A stretch of 64,000 bases of DNA from Cherax quadricarinatus (Eukaryota > Arthropoda > Malacostraca > Decapoda > Parastacidae), in contig NC_091292.1 of NCBI RefSeq assembly GCF_038502225.1, positions 51,247,444 through 51,311,443 of the forward strand, read 5' to 3'. Below are positions 25,400-37,079 of the stretch, in pieces. The notes below the pieces were generated by a model, which saw nothing but the letters and a program-made list of their open reading frames with translations, searched no databases and was not told where the DNA came from. Position 1 is the first letter of the stretch; every line of letters starts with the position of its first letter. Position numbers and translations under genes: made by a program.

Positions 25400-25800
25400 C
25401 ATGGATATAGATTCACCATTTAGTGCTATGCTATCCCCTGTTTTCACAGACACATGGTAACAAAGTCGTAATAACCTTTTTCCACAGAACATGGATGAGA
25501 AATGTATATGTAATATTTATCTTCACTTCAGTTCGACATGATTTGCAACAACTAGAAAGCAACTTATACTACAGTGAACTATCGGTTCAGTTTACGTTGG
25601 AAAATGAGGTAAACAAAATCAAAATTCTAGATATTCTCATACATAGTTCAATCGAGAGAAGATTTCATACACATCTAGTCACATCATTGTACTAAAACTA
25701 ATTGAGGTGTCTTAACCAGATTTTTTCTGGGAAATTCTTGACTCTGTTGTTCTGAATTCCTAGGAGAAGAATGTGACACTGTTAAATACGATTTTTTATC
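25400..25800 (+). pseudogene. Penelope-like RT fragment (decayed)
   Basis: The frame 25423-25695 contains LQQLES, QFTLENEVNKIKILDILIH and RFHTH. In order these resemble the segment after the catalytic motif of Penelope-like reverse transcriptases, where FTIE/FTLE...LPFLDVLI is typical. The upstream RNVYVIFIF would correspond to RYVDD.F with the aspartates lost. Frames break after 25695. Penelope-like elements are known carriers of hammerhead motifs, which makes this fragment relevant to the ribozyme repeats. The assignment rests on motif likeness only. Confidence 0.5.
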
Positions 25801-26142
25801 TGACATTCTTCTTCATAACTGGAGAAGGAAACTTGTGAATGTTCTTATGACACTCAAAACCGCCAGTAACATGGACAAGTTCCTAGTCTTCCTTATTATT
25901 TTTGTTATTATCACACTGGCCGATTCCCACCAAGGCAGGGTGGCCCGAAAAAGAACTTTCACCATCACTCCATCACTGTCTTGCCAGAAGGGTGCTTTAC
26001 ACTACAATTTTTAAACTGCAACATTAACACCCCTCCTTCAGAGTGCAGACACTGTACTTCCCATCTCCAGGACTCAAGTCCGGCCTGCCGGTTTCCCTGA
26101 ACCCCTTCATAAATGTTACTTTGCTCACACTCCAACAGCACG

Positions 26143-27078
26143 TCAAGTATTAAAAACCATTTGTCTCCATTCACTCCTATCAAACACGCTCACGCATGCC
26201 CGTTGGAAGTCCAAGCCCCTCGCACACAAAACCTCCTTTACCCCCTCCCTCCAACCTTTCCTAGGCCAACCCCTACCCCGCCTTCCTTCCACTACAGACT
26301 GATACACTCTTGAAGTCATTCTGTTTCGCTCCATTCTCTCTACATGTCCGAACCACCTCAACAACCCTTCCTCAGCCCTATGGACAACAGTTTTGGTAAT
26401 CCCGCACCTCCTCCTAACTTCCAAACTACGAATTCTCTGCATTATATTCACACCACACTGCCCTCAGACATGACATCTCCACTGCCTCCAGCCTTCTCCT
26501 CGCTGCAACATCCATCACCCATGCTTCACACCCACATAAGAGCGTTGGTAAAACTGTACTCTCATACATTCCCCTCTTTGCCTCTAAGGACAAAGTTCTT
26601 TGTCTCCACAGACCAGTAAGTGCACCGCTCACCCTTTTTTCCACATCAATTCTATGATTCACCTCATCTTTCATAGACCCATCCGCTGACACATCCACTC
26701 CCAAATATCTGAATACATTCACCTGCTCCATACTCTCTCCCTCCAATCTGATATCCAATCTTTCATCACCTAATCTTTTTATCCTCATAACCTTACTCTT
26801 TCCAGTATTCACTTTTAACTTTCTTCTTTTGCATACCCTACCAAATTCATCCACCAACCTCTGCAACTTCTCTTCAGAATCTCCCAAGAGCACAGTGTCA
26901 TCAGCAAAGAGCAACTGTGACAACTCTCACTTTATGTGTGATTCTTTATCTTTTAACTCCACGCCTCTTGCCAAGACCCTCGCATTTACTTCTCTTACAA
27001 CCCCATCTATAAATATATTAAACAACCACGGTGACATCACACATCCTTGTCTAAGGCCTACTTTTACTGGGAAATAAT
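26143..27078 (-). pseudogene. LINE RT C-terminal part
   Basis: Reverse-strand blocks 26923-26426 (LLFADDTVLLGDSEE, FRYLGVDVSADGS) and 26451-26143 (NIMQRIRSLEVRRRCGI, RWFGHVERMERNRM) are collinear with the intact LINE protein but lie in different frames, because of a small deletion near 26455. A stop precedes residue LSQ at about 26926. The catalytic FADD is present, but the protein cannot be made whole. Confidence 0.85.
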
Positions 27079-27083
27079 CTCCC
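27079..27083. other. 5-bp target-site duplication, left
   Basis: CTCCC, repeated at 34482-34486. Comparison with LINE copies 1 and 2 shows the uninterrupted site is single there, which confirms the LTR element boundaries. Confidence 0.9.
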
Positions 27084-28162
27084 TGTGAGGGAAAAGTTCA
27101 ATAGATAGGAGTAGCGAGGGAGTATATAGTAACAATAGTTTCATTGCCGGCTACTTGTTAAGGTAAGGTAAGTCAAGCTCCCGCTATTCCCGCCTTTTTT
27201 CCCCCACCCCGAAAGTGATAGTTTTATTGCCGGCTACTTGTTAAGGTAGGGTAAGTCAAGCTCCCGCTATTCCTGCCTTTTTTTCCCCACCCCGAAAGTG
27301 ATAGTTTGACTGCCGGCTGCTTGTTAAGGTAGGGTCAGTCTAGCTCCCGCTATCCCTTCCCCTCCTTCTTCCTCCCCCCCCAAAAGGTAACGTGTGGGAC
27401 TCCGGTCCAAACAGTAATCACTAGACTCACAGCTCCCAGCACTACTGTAAGCACATGCCTGCCTTGTATTCTAGTGGATTTACTGGTTAGAAGCTTCACT
27501 TTTGAACAATAATAAACTTAGTCCATTCAGTCTTGCTCTAAGTTGACTCTTGTAATAATCACCACATCTTTTAGGTATTGTACTTATCATGGAGAGTGAT
27601 TTCTTAAGCAGTGGGTAGCCTGTCTATCTTTCCAGCTTGGATGACAGAGAGGGTCACCTGCCAATCAACGAGAAGAACTGATGGAGATGGACTAACGTCT
27701 TGAGACTTCCCCTTTTTGGATTTAATTACCTGTGCACCTGTATGAAATTGCAGGACGTAACCCCTCATCATTGCAGCGGTAAAGAACCTGCTTTCCTGTC
27801 ATCAGGATAGAATACTCAAGGCTATACTGTGAAGAACTAGCCAGTAGGTTGTAACCAACACGTGCGACCCCCCTCATCATCAGCAACGACCACGATTTCA
27901 ACAACACAGTGTCACCAACACCAGACACCCAAGTTTTATATTAGCGTTGAATTCAGTTATCATTTATATTTTTCATTTTTCATTTTCTTTAATGTAGTAT
28001 TAATATTTCATATTTAAGTGTTTTATATTTTATATTTTCTATATAATAAAGTGTTTATGTTTGTCTGTTATTATTTCTTTTTCTATTCATTAATTTTCCT
28101 GAGGAGGAGCCAGCCTTGGTAATACTGTCTGAAGTTGTTACAGGGCTGAGTAAGCCTTCACA
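27084..28162 (+). repeat. 5' LTR with 83-bp internal repeats
   Basis: Starts TGTGAGGGAAAAG and ends GCCTTCACA. Three tandem units of 83 bp begin at 27136, 27219 and 27302 (TAGTTT..TGCCGGCT.CTTGTTAAGGTA), the third diverged. AATAAAGTG near 28044 is a likely polyadenylation signal. Confidence 0.93.
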
Positions 28163-28164
28163 AG

Positions 28165-28182
28165 TGGCGACCTTGCCAGGAT
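28165..28182 (+). promoter_or_regulatory. Primer-binding site
   Basis: TGGCGACCTTGCCAGGA begins two bases after the LTR. The TGG start and GGCGACC pattern resemble binding sites for a tRNA-Arg 3' end. The exact tRNA is inferred. Confidence 0.65.
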
Positions 28183-28732
28183 CAACTCTACTGACTCAAG
28201 ATTCAACTCCATCTCGAATCTACCATTGGAACTACAGCGCTGCATACCACAGACGGTTACCACCAGCCATGAGTAATCATTCTCTATGGTAGGACTACAG
28301 TACAGGTATTTAAAAGATTTGGTGATTGTTATAGTCTCAATTTATTGTAAGTCAAGTCAAGGCAAGAATACTAGTTAATTCTGCCATCTATTTTTGTGTG
28401 AGCTTGAAACACTTTGGAGGATTAGACTCTAGGGACCCGAGATTTTCCAGTGACAATTTGTTTCATTGAGCTCTTTATTATATCAAGGGAACTGTCATAG
28501 GACACTCTTGATTTGTTGGTGAGAAGATTGGATGGTCAAGTGACCCCATTCTACTTACCGTTTGCTCGGAGCCGGCATAGAACCCTTCATTTTAATTAAT
28601 ACATATTGTTTAATTGAAGTAGGGATCGAGCCCTCTGGTTTATTTACAGTTTGAGCAGAGCAGGAATTGAACCCTCTGTTTTCTTTAATACCCATTTCAT
28701 TTCCCCTGACAGCTTAAGTTATTCTTGCAAGT

Positions 28733-30037
28733 ATGGAGGAATACCAGTTTTGGATGAATGCTGGAAGTAAGTTAGGAATAACAGGGAAAAATTTAGAATC
28801 TTTCATTAGTGCTAAGATCCAGGAAAGATTTGAAAGAGAGAGAATTGAGAGAGAAGAGACAGTTAGAAAGGGAAAGAGAAGAGAAAAATGAGAGAGAGAG
28901 AGAATTGAGAGAGAAATCTAAGAAAGACGGTTAGAAAGAGAAAGAGAAGACAAAAAGGAGCGTGATAGACTTGATCGTGAAGAAAGAGCTAGAGTACGTG
29001 AGGACCAGGCTAAAATACGTTAGGAACAGGCTAAAATAAGAGAACTTGAGGAAAGAGCAAAGGAAAGAGAAGTTGAGGAAAAAGCTAGAGAACTTGAGTT
29101 CATAGAGAGAGAAAAGGATCGCGAGCTCGAAAAAGCTCGCCTTGAATTAGAGAATAAAAAGTTAACTCTTACACAACAACAATTAGAGGAAGGAGTAATT
29201 GAACATCATGCAGCTAGTGCACATATTCCAACACCTAATTTACCTCCCTTTACAGAGGGGGAAGACATAACTTCACACATTATCAGGTTTGAAAATACCG
29301 CTACCCTCTGTGAATGGCCTGCTGACACCTGGGCTACCAGGTTAGGAATGTTATTTTCTGGTACAGCTTTGAATATCTATGCAACTTTGTCGCAGGATAT
29401 TATATGTAATTATAACCTACTGAAGAAGGCAATCCTTAAAGCATATCAAAAAACCACTAATTCTTTCAGGAAAGATTTCAGGTATGCCACCTTACAGCCT
29501 GGCCAGAACTTTCAGCAGTTACAGGTAACACTCTTTCGTTTGTTCGACTTCTGGATAGAGAGTTCAGGAATTGATCACAGTTATGAATCTCTTAGAGACT
29601 TCATGATTGCTGACCAGTTCCTGACAGCTCTTCCTCACCAGATACGAACATTCATCAGAGAACGTAACGTGATTAAAGCTGAGGAAGTTGCTGAGGCTGC
29701 TGACCTGTATGCTGAGGCTCACAATTCCTATAAAGACCTAAAGGGATCGAACCCTAAGGGCAAGAGTTCATCAGACCTTAAGAAATCAAAGCCTCTAGTG
29801 GAAAGTAAAATGACTTCTTTTATTCCTGTTTGTCATTTGTGTGGTGTTAAGGGACATAAACGTCCAGATTGTCCTTCTAAGAAGGTCCAAAAAGTTGGAA
29901 GATGTTTTAAAGACTGTAATGACCAAGCTCCCTTCTGTTCAGAAACAGTTAATGGACTTAATGTATCTACCATTTTACGAGACACTGGATGCACATGTAT
30001 AGTCATTTCTGATAAGCTGTTCCCTAACCTTAATTAA
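28733..30037 (+). pseudogene. Gag and start of protease, three in-frame stops
   Basis: ATG at 28733 starts a frame that stays in register to 30037 but has TGA at 28889, TAA at 28919 and TAG at 29021. Codons up to about 29200 encode a highly charged Glu/Arg/Lys coiled coil. Next come a capsid-like region (TEGEDITSHIIRFE, then a helical stretch) and a zinc knuckle, CHLCGVKGHKRPDC (C-x2-C-x4-H-x4-C), near 29830. The aspartic protease site DTGCT follows near 29980. A one-base insertion in the AATTAA run at about 30033 throws translation out of frame inside the protease. The role is particle assembly and polyprotein processing. Confidence 0.85.
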
Positions 30038-33000
30038 AGAAACTCATTCCTCTGCTATACTTTCAGACTACTTGGGCCGTACGGACACTTTTCCTACCAT
30101 CCGTTGTTACATTAGGTCTAAATGGTTCACAGGTTGGTCTGAAGCCGTACTAGCTCCCATCACTTCTTGCTCCGTACTAATAGGTAATGTAAAAGGTGCC
30201 ATTCTTCCTTCTGAGGTTGACCTTTCATCACCAAAGGCGGACATAGGCTTTTCAGATCCTCTTCCTGTAGAGTCAGAGAAGTCCCTCGAAAGTTCAGATG
30301 AGACAATGTCTCGTGAGATTCATGTGGGATTAAAAACCAGTGATGCTACTCTCGAAAGCGAGGTAGTAGGATCACCGGTTCACTTATTAGATGAAAGTGA
30401 AGATATCACCTCCGATACCATAAATGTCTTGACTAGGGCTCAGACCAAAGCCCAGGCTTCTCCTACTGTCCATCCTTTGATTTTCTCTGACTTTAAGCCT
30501 TTAGACATATCGAAGGACTCCTTTGTCAATTTACAACGTAATTGCCCTTCTCTTCAGAATTGCCATAATGCCGCTAAACAAAATCAAGTTATCCAAAGGA
30601 AAAACTTTTCATATAAATTTGAATATAAAAAAGGTATCTTGTACAAGTCAGTATTCAAATTAAATTCAGATGAGATAGACTATTCCATCTTAGTTGTTCC
30701 AAGTCAATACAGAGAGACTGTTCTTAAAATGGCTCATGACCTGCCAGTGGCAGGGCATTTCTCGCATCGTAAAACCTTAAATAAAATTAGGGAAACCTAT
30801 TTTTGGCCAAAAATGTCCTCAGATGTCACTACCTATTGTAGATCGTGTAAAGTTTGCCAACTGTCATCCTCCCGAGGTACCAGGCGAGTACCTATGGTCA
30901 AAATGCCAATCTTTACGGTACCGTTTGAAAGAGTAGCTATTGACATCGTTGGTCCTTTATCTCCACTTTCATCTGGGGGACATAGATATATATTAACATT
31001 AGTTGATTATGCTTCGAGCTTCCCTGAAGCCGTTCCCTTTAAAACCATAACTACTACAGAGGTGGCTGAAGCCCTTTTGTCCATCTTCTCCAGAGTGAGC
31101 ATCCCTAGAGAAATTTTGTCTGACCGTGGGACACAATTCATATCTGACTTAATGCAACATCTATACAAACTTCTGGGAGTGAAGCCTCTCTTCACCACAC
31201 CCTATCACCCCAGCTGTAATGGGAGGATTGAGCGCCAGCATTCGATTCTAAAGTCAATTTTAAGGAAACTTTGCTCCCTTAAACCTAAGGAGTGGCATCG
31301 TTACCTACCCTGTGCTTTGTTTGCCATGAGGGAAGTTCCCAGTGACTCTTTGGGGTTTTCACCTTTTGAACTTCTCTATGGTAGACAGGCCAGAGGTCCA
31401 CTGTCCATCCTTCATGACTTATGGACTAATGAGGAGGTAAATGCTGAGGTTCAGTCTTCTTACCAGTTTCTCCTTGAACTTAGATCCAAACTTGAGGAGA
31501 CCTCTGACATAGTTTCGAAAAACTTAAGTTTGTCAATGGACCAGTACAAAACCTATTTTGATTCCAAAAGTCAGAGGAGAAGTTTTAAAGTAGGGGATGA
31601 AGTTCTGGTACTTTTGCCTATCAAATCAAATAAATTATTAGTAGCGTGGAAAGGTCCATATAAAGTATTAAAAATTTGTGGGAAAGTTGACTACCTCATA
31701 GAAGTCAAGGGGAAACCTAACCTTTATCATATCAACATCCTTAAGAAATATTACCGAAGAAATTCGGTTAACTGCCTTAATAACTTTGACTTTGTTTTTC
31801 CACACGAACTTGATAAGACAACTGAAGAATGTAAGGTGTGTGTAATTGACACCTCTAACTTAGACTATGATGAAGAACTACATGACTTGGTGACTCTTGA
31901 CCACTCGGACGCAACCAACATTAATATTAATGAATCTTTGGATGACCATAAGAGACATGAACTACTTCAATGTATGAGTAACTTTTCAGACGTCTTTACT
32001 GATATTCCAGGTGTTACCTCCACGGTAGTCCATAAGATTGACTTAGTGACAGACAATCCTATCAAACGAAAATTATACCCAGTTACAGTTCACCTTAGGG
32101 ATGCATTTTACCGAGAGGTAGACAAATTTTTAAAACTAAAGATCATTGCCCCTTCAGTATCTTCATATTGTTCACCAGTAGTCATGGTTAAGAAGGAGGA
32201 TAATTCATATAGACTTGCTATTGACTTCAGAGGCCTTAATGCTATAACTCGGTGGGATGATGAGCCTATGCCCTTAATAGATAGCGATCTACACAAATTT
32301 TATGACGCTTCCTTCTTTTCAGAGATTTATATTGCGCAGGCATATCATCAGGTAATGTTAGATCCTTCTTCTAAGCAGTACACCGCTTTTCCTACACACA
32401 AAGGACTGATGCAGTATAGAACTATGCTCTTCGGTTTGGTAACTGCCTGTGCTACCTACGTGAGACTGATGAGAAAGGTCTTGGGTAATATGCCAAATGT
32501 TTCAGTTTATTTTGATAACATAATGACATCCACGTGGGGCGAACATATCCAAACATTAACATCAGCTTTGCGTAGGTTACGCTCACATGGCCTCACTGCC
32601 AAGCCGAAGAAATGCTTCCTTGGGTATAACAAGATTAGATATATTGGACTGATACTTTCTAATAACTCTCTACAGCCTCTCCCCAGTAAGATCAAAGCTT
32701 TATTAGAATTTAAATTCCCCAAAACCAAGAAGCTCATGCGTAGCTTTCTTGGTTCTGTAAATTTTTATGCACGGTTTATCCCGAACCTTACTGATCTTAC
32801 AGGCAACTTATCCGACTTCCTTAAAAAGTCTGTGAAGGAACCTCTTGAACTTTCCGACGTAGCTCGGGAAAAGTTAAATGAGATTAAAAGTATCTTTTCG
32901 AAAGACCCTATACTTAAGATTCCAGATATTAATAAAACATTTTGTTTAAGAGCTGATGCCTCCAATACTGGCTTAGGTGCAGTGCTACTACAATACCATG

Positions 33001-33308
33001 ATGGTACTCCCTTCCCTGTATGCTTCCTAAGCCGGAAACTCCTTCCCGCAGAAACGAGATACTCCACCATAGAAAAGGAATGTTTGGCCCTTGTGTGGGG
33101 TATCTCCAAACTTAAATTTTATTTGCTGGGAAAAGAATTCATTTTAAAAACGGACCACAATCCTTTGATATACCTAGAAACTTTTAAGGGAACCAACAGT
33201 CGCCTCTTGAGGTGGACATTGGCACTCCAGGCTTTTAAGTTCCATATTGTGTATATCAATGGTTCATCCAATTATTTCTCTGACTGGTTAAGTCGTGACA
33301 GTCAGTAG
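30038..33308 (+). pseudogene. Pol: protease end, integrase, reverse transcriptase, RNase H
   Basis: Open from about 30040, with residues numbered from 30072. The protease end is followed by a linker. Integrase: H2C2 finger (AHDLPVAGHF near 218, YCRSCKVC near 256), then Asp in VAIDIVGP near 289, Asp in SDRGTQF near 349 and Glu in GRIERQHS near 385. A GPY/F module (WKGPYKV) lies near 525. RT: LAIDFRGLNA near 714; motif A reads EIYIAQAYHQ near 753, with the catalytic Asp now Tyr (TAT at 32328-32330); the YxDD box reads YFDN near 816 (AAC at 32517-32519). RNase H: RADASNTG near 959, EKECLAL near 1000 and TDHNPL near 1027. Integrase and RNase H residues look intact while RT is catalytically dead. 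Integrase before RT is unusual for this superfamily. Confidence 0.9.
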
Positions 33309-33390
33309 AAGATTTGTTGCCTTACGCGACTTCCATATGTTAGAACTTTTTCCTCGCCTATTCTTCTTATACTCCTTGACTAAGTGTTGG

Positions 33391-33400
33391 TGTGGGGGAG
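33391..33400 (+). promoter_or_regulatory. Polypurine tract
   Basis: TGTGGGGGAG lies immediately before the 3' LTR, the expected plus-strand primer position. Confidence 0.75.
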
Positions 33401-34481
33401 TGTGAGGGAAAAGTTCAATAGATAGGAGTAGCGAGGGAGTATATAGTAACAATAGTTTCATTGCCGGCTACTTGTTAAGGTAGGGTAAGTCAAGCTCCCG
33501 CTATTCCCGCCTTTTTTCCCCCACCCCGAAAGTGATAGTTTCATTGCCGGCTACTTGTTAAGGTAGGGTAAGTCAAGCTCCCGCTATTCCCGCCTTTTTC
33601 CCCCACCCAGAAAGTGATAGTTTGACTGCCGGCTGCTTGTTAAGGTAGGGTCAGTCTAGCTCCCGCTATCCCTTCCCCTCCTTCTTCCCCCCCCCCCGAA
33701 AGGTGACGTGTGGGGCTCCGGTCCAAACAGTAATCACTAGACTCACAGCTCCCAGCACTACTGTAAGTACATGCCTGCCTTGTATTCTAGTGGATTTATT
33801 GGTTAAAAGCTTCACTTTTGACCAATAATAAACTTAGTCCTTTCAGTCTTGCTCTAAGTTGACTCTTGTAATAATCACCACATCTTTTCGGTATTGTACT
33901 TATCATGGAGAGTGATTTCTTAAGCAGAGGGTAACCTGTCTATCTTTCCAGCTTGGATGACACAGAGGGTCACCTGCCAATCAACGAGAAGAACTGATGG
34001 AGATGGACTAACGTCCTGAGACTTCCCCTTTTTGGATTTAATTACCTGTGCACCTGTATGAAATTGCACGACATAACCCCTCATCATTGCAGCGGTAAAG
34101 AACCTGCTTTCCTGTCATCCGGATAGAATACTCAAGGCTATACTGTGAAGAACAAGCCAGTGGGTTGTAACCAACACCTGCGAAGACCCCCCCGCCCCAT
34201 CATCAGCAACGGCCACGATTTCAACAACACAGTGTCACCAACACCAGACACCCAAGTTTTATATTGGCGTTGAATTCATTTATCATTTATATTTTTCATT
34301 TTTCATTTTCTTTAATGTAGGATTAATATTTCATATTTAAGTGTTTTATATTTAATATTTTCTATATAATAAAGTGTTTATGTTTGTTATTATTTTTTTT
34401 TCTATTCATTAATTTTCCTGAGGAGGAGCCAGCCTTGGTAATACTGTCTGAAGTTGTTACAGGGCTGAGTGAGCCTTCACA
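33401..34481 (+). repeat. 3' LTR
   Basis: Matches the 5' LTR end to end, including the 83-bp internal repeats. Length is 1081 bp. Scattered substitutions and small homopolymer differences separate the two. Confidence 0.93.
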
Positions 34482-34526
34482 CTCCCTCTTTCCTTCACAC
34501 TCCCTCTTTCCTTCACACTCTAACTT
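34471..34526. repeat. 18-bp triplication at LTR/LINE junction
   Basis: CCTTCACACTCCCTCTTT occurs twice in full and once in part. It combines the LTR terminus, the target duplication and flanking LINE sequence, so it arose after insertion, probably by slippage. Confidence 0.85.
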
Positions 34527-34614
34527 GAGCCTCACTATCCTCGTAAAAACTCTTCACTGCTTTCAGTAACCTACCTCCTACAACATACACCTGCAACATC
34601 TGCCACATTCCTTA

Positions 34615-35348
34615 CTAGTAATAAAAAATTCTAAATCAGGGCAACAATATAGATTTAATCTACACCTCAAACATGATATAAGAACTTACAAAACACAGGA
34701 ACAAAAGCAACAGTTAAGAAGTGCTAGTGTGCATGATATTCCATATCAAGGATTCAATCAAATATATGTGAGATAAAGTGCCTGAGATGTAACTTCACGT
34801 TACATCTCAGGAACTCTCACAACCATTGATAAAGTGGACGAAAACAAGACACTGAGTTATTATGATGGCGAGAAATTAAAACAAAATGCTTTAAAATCGC
34901 TCTAATTACAACCTTCATCACCAACGTGCAATACAGCTTCGGGACCAGCCATCAAGGCTGAATGTTACCTCAAGTTCACTCTCAAACTCGACCTCTCTCG
35001 CTCTTGCCTTTATAATATCCTTTCTCCAGGTACTATCTATTGACTTGAAAAATATTGTATAATAAAGTTGTCTAATAAAGTTTCCTATAGCTGAAATTTG
35101 TTTTTATTTCATGCAAAATAAATTTCCATGAAAATGTACGACTTAATAAAATGTACGACTTAATAAAATGTCATATATATATTCACTCCATCAATGTTAC
35201 ATTGGTGTCAGGGTAGTAGTTCCTCGGTACTGATGACCAAGCAAATGCTTGAAACATTTAAATCTGCAACTGGACGAATATCTGCCTCCATGTGGTGAGT
35301 TCTGGATGTTTTAAATGACTGTACATATTGTCTGTCTCTGGATAAACT
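34615..35348. other. No gene; hairpin and hammerhead-like motif
   Basis: 13-bp perfect inverted repeat CCTGAGATGTAAC / GTTACATCTCAGG at 34781-34811 with a 5-nt loop. A 19-bp tandem duplication (AAAATGTACGACTTAATA) lies at about 35132-35170. At 35230-35255, CTGATGA, an AAGC/GCTT hairpin and GAAAC follow hammerhead order, but no NUH site is evident. Confidence 0.6.
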
Positions 35349-35639
35349 ATACCTCTCTGGTGGCTAAAGCTCTCGCTTCACACTGCGAGGGCCTGGGTTC
35401 GCTTCCCAGCCAGGGTAGAAACATTGGACGTGTTTCTTTACACCTGTTGTCTATGTTCACCCATCAGTAAATGGGTACCTGGGTGTTAGTCGACTGGTGT
35501 GGGTGGCATCCTGGGACACTGACCTAATTTGCCAGAAATGCTCTGCATAACAAGGTGCTTTATATACAGTAGTCATATACTATGTCATTGATGTGAGCTA
35601 GGTCTGTCTATACCATGAACATGTACTTGTAAATAAAGA

Positions 35640-35685
<46 letters not shown>

Positions 35686-35688
35686 GTA
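35349..35688 (+). mobile_element. tRNA-derived SINE, copy 2
   Basis: tRNA-like head with B box GGTTCGCTTCC (35396-35406), the same body as the copies at 19141 and 52030, then AAATAAAGAT and an (ATT)n tail of about 50 bp. The long clean tail suggests it is the youngest of the three. Confidence 0.88.
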
Positions 35689-35689
35689 T

Positions 35690-37079
35690 CAAATCTGATT
35701 AAATTTTATTCTATAGGCACTCTATGCTCTATGAGAGTTTAGTGGTCAAAGGAGATACAATTCAAGACGAATTCATTGTTTCCTTCAGGTCCTACGTTCT
35801 AATGGAGACATTTCTCACGCATTTTCTCCTTCAAGCGGGGAAATGCACTCTAGTCTAAGACTGGTGAGATAGATGGGCGTGACAATTCTTCAGGATCAAC
35901 GCCCTAGTCGAGTCCAATTCATCTTCATGAAGTTGGCCAGGGGGTGAAACCATCTCTCACAGTAGTCAGTAAACAAAATATTGTGTATTTTAAGGAAGTC
36001 ATTATGCATCATGGCACTGGCACCTTGGTAGGATACATTTATTTTCATTGAGATGTCAGTTTGAAATAAAAGTAGTATAAGAGATGTAAATATTCAGATT
36101 AGAAAATCGTGAGTGACAACACAGAAACTATATGTCCTAGGACTTGTTAAGCTTCCCTAAGATATTAACACATGTTAAACTTCTTGGTATCTTCATTGAG
36201 GCAAAAGTTTGGCTTGAACAAGACGATTCTTCAGTCGAATAAAAGCGAATAAAACACTGTAAACAGAATAGGTTGTTTTGATATGATCAGTCCGTCAACA
36301 ACAGAAACAGCTGGTCAGTCTATCTCCTAATATTGATTTTTTCACTATAATCTACTTTGTCCATAATTATTATCGCATTTGCTTTGTCTGCTTTTGTAAG
36401 GTGAAGTTCAGGATCTTTCCTTAATTCATGGTATAACTTAAATCTTTGATGACAATTGTGTTGTAGAGGTCTGAGCTTTGTTCTGCATCAAGACACCCCG
36501 ACACTGATGAGTAAGACACATGCACACCACATGAGGGACTAAATACCTCCTTCCAGGGCTGATGGACTGATCATCTCAAAACTACTTCCAATGCCTCCAA
36601 TATTTTTTTCGCGTGAATCCTACTGAGGAAGACTGCTGTGCAGACGAAATGTTTTGGCAGTGAAGATACCCAAGTATTTTTATAACACACTAGCTGTCTC
36701 CCACCGAAGTAGGGTTACAACAATAAAAGAATGTCACCGTCATTCATTCAATTGTTTCTTGTTTTTCGAGTCACCATACCTTTGTTGAAGACTGCCAGTG
36801 TCTTCTGTTCATCATCTTGTCAGTAATTATTCCATCAGTACAACGATTCCCTGAGAGAGGCTGCGTCTCTGTAGTCAGGTTAAGAGTTCAGAAATTATGA
36901 CATCCTAAGGCATTTTCTGAGTCATTTTAAGTATGCTAAGCCGTTAATTACCTAAAACTGCGTATCACAGATGTGCATCCGAAACACATTTTGAGATAAA
37001 AGCATTAATTCTATACACATGTGTATAGATGAGAACTACGTACAAATTTAAGTGTAGCCATGTGTCCAGAAGTAGCAAT
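35690..37079. other. No gene; two degenerate hammerhead motifs
   Basis: Reverse-strand motif at about 36190-36250 (CTGAAGA ... AAAC) and forward motif at 36632-36665 (CTGAGGA, CTGC-TGT-GCAG, GAAAT) stand in inverted orientation about 400 bp apart, as at other family loci. Both have core changes. Confidence 0.5.

Larger units (their letters stand above)
27084..34481 (+). mobile_element. Ty3/gypsy-type LTR retrotransposon with INT before RT (Gmr1-like order)
   Basis: Complete 7.4-kb element with LTRs of 1079 and 1081 bp (TGTGAGG...CTTCACA), a primer-binding site, gag, pol and a polypurine tract. Pol order is protease, integrase, reverse transcriptase, RNase H. That is copia-like, but the RT, RNase H and integrase sequences are gypsy-like. 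This arrangement is known for the Gmr1 group. The copy is dead: three stops in gag, a frameshift in protease and two catalytic RT aspartates replaced. The LTRs differ from each other at scattered sites, so the insertion is not very recent. Confidence 0.9.
25896..34607 (-). mobile_element. RTE-like LINE, copy 3, 5'-truncated, interrupted by LTR element
   Basis: Positions 25896-27083 match the 3' UTR and RT C-terminal half of the LINE. Positions 34487-34607 continue it (CTCTAACTTGAGCCTCAC...) after the 7.4-kb LTR element. The 5' end is truncated in TGCCACATT. The short repeat TTCCTTA occurs at both ends (25889-25895 and 34608-34614) and may be its target-site duplication. The LINE was therefore present before the LTR element arrived. 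Confidence 0.85.

Noticed and set aside
29980..30045. Programmed frameshift between gag and pol
   Set aside because: The shift falls inside the protease just after its active site, and gag already has three stops. A plain inactivating insertion is more likely.
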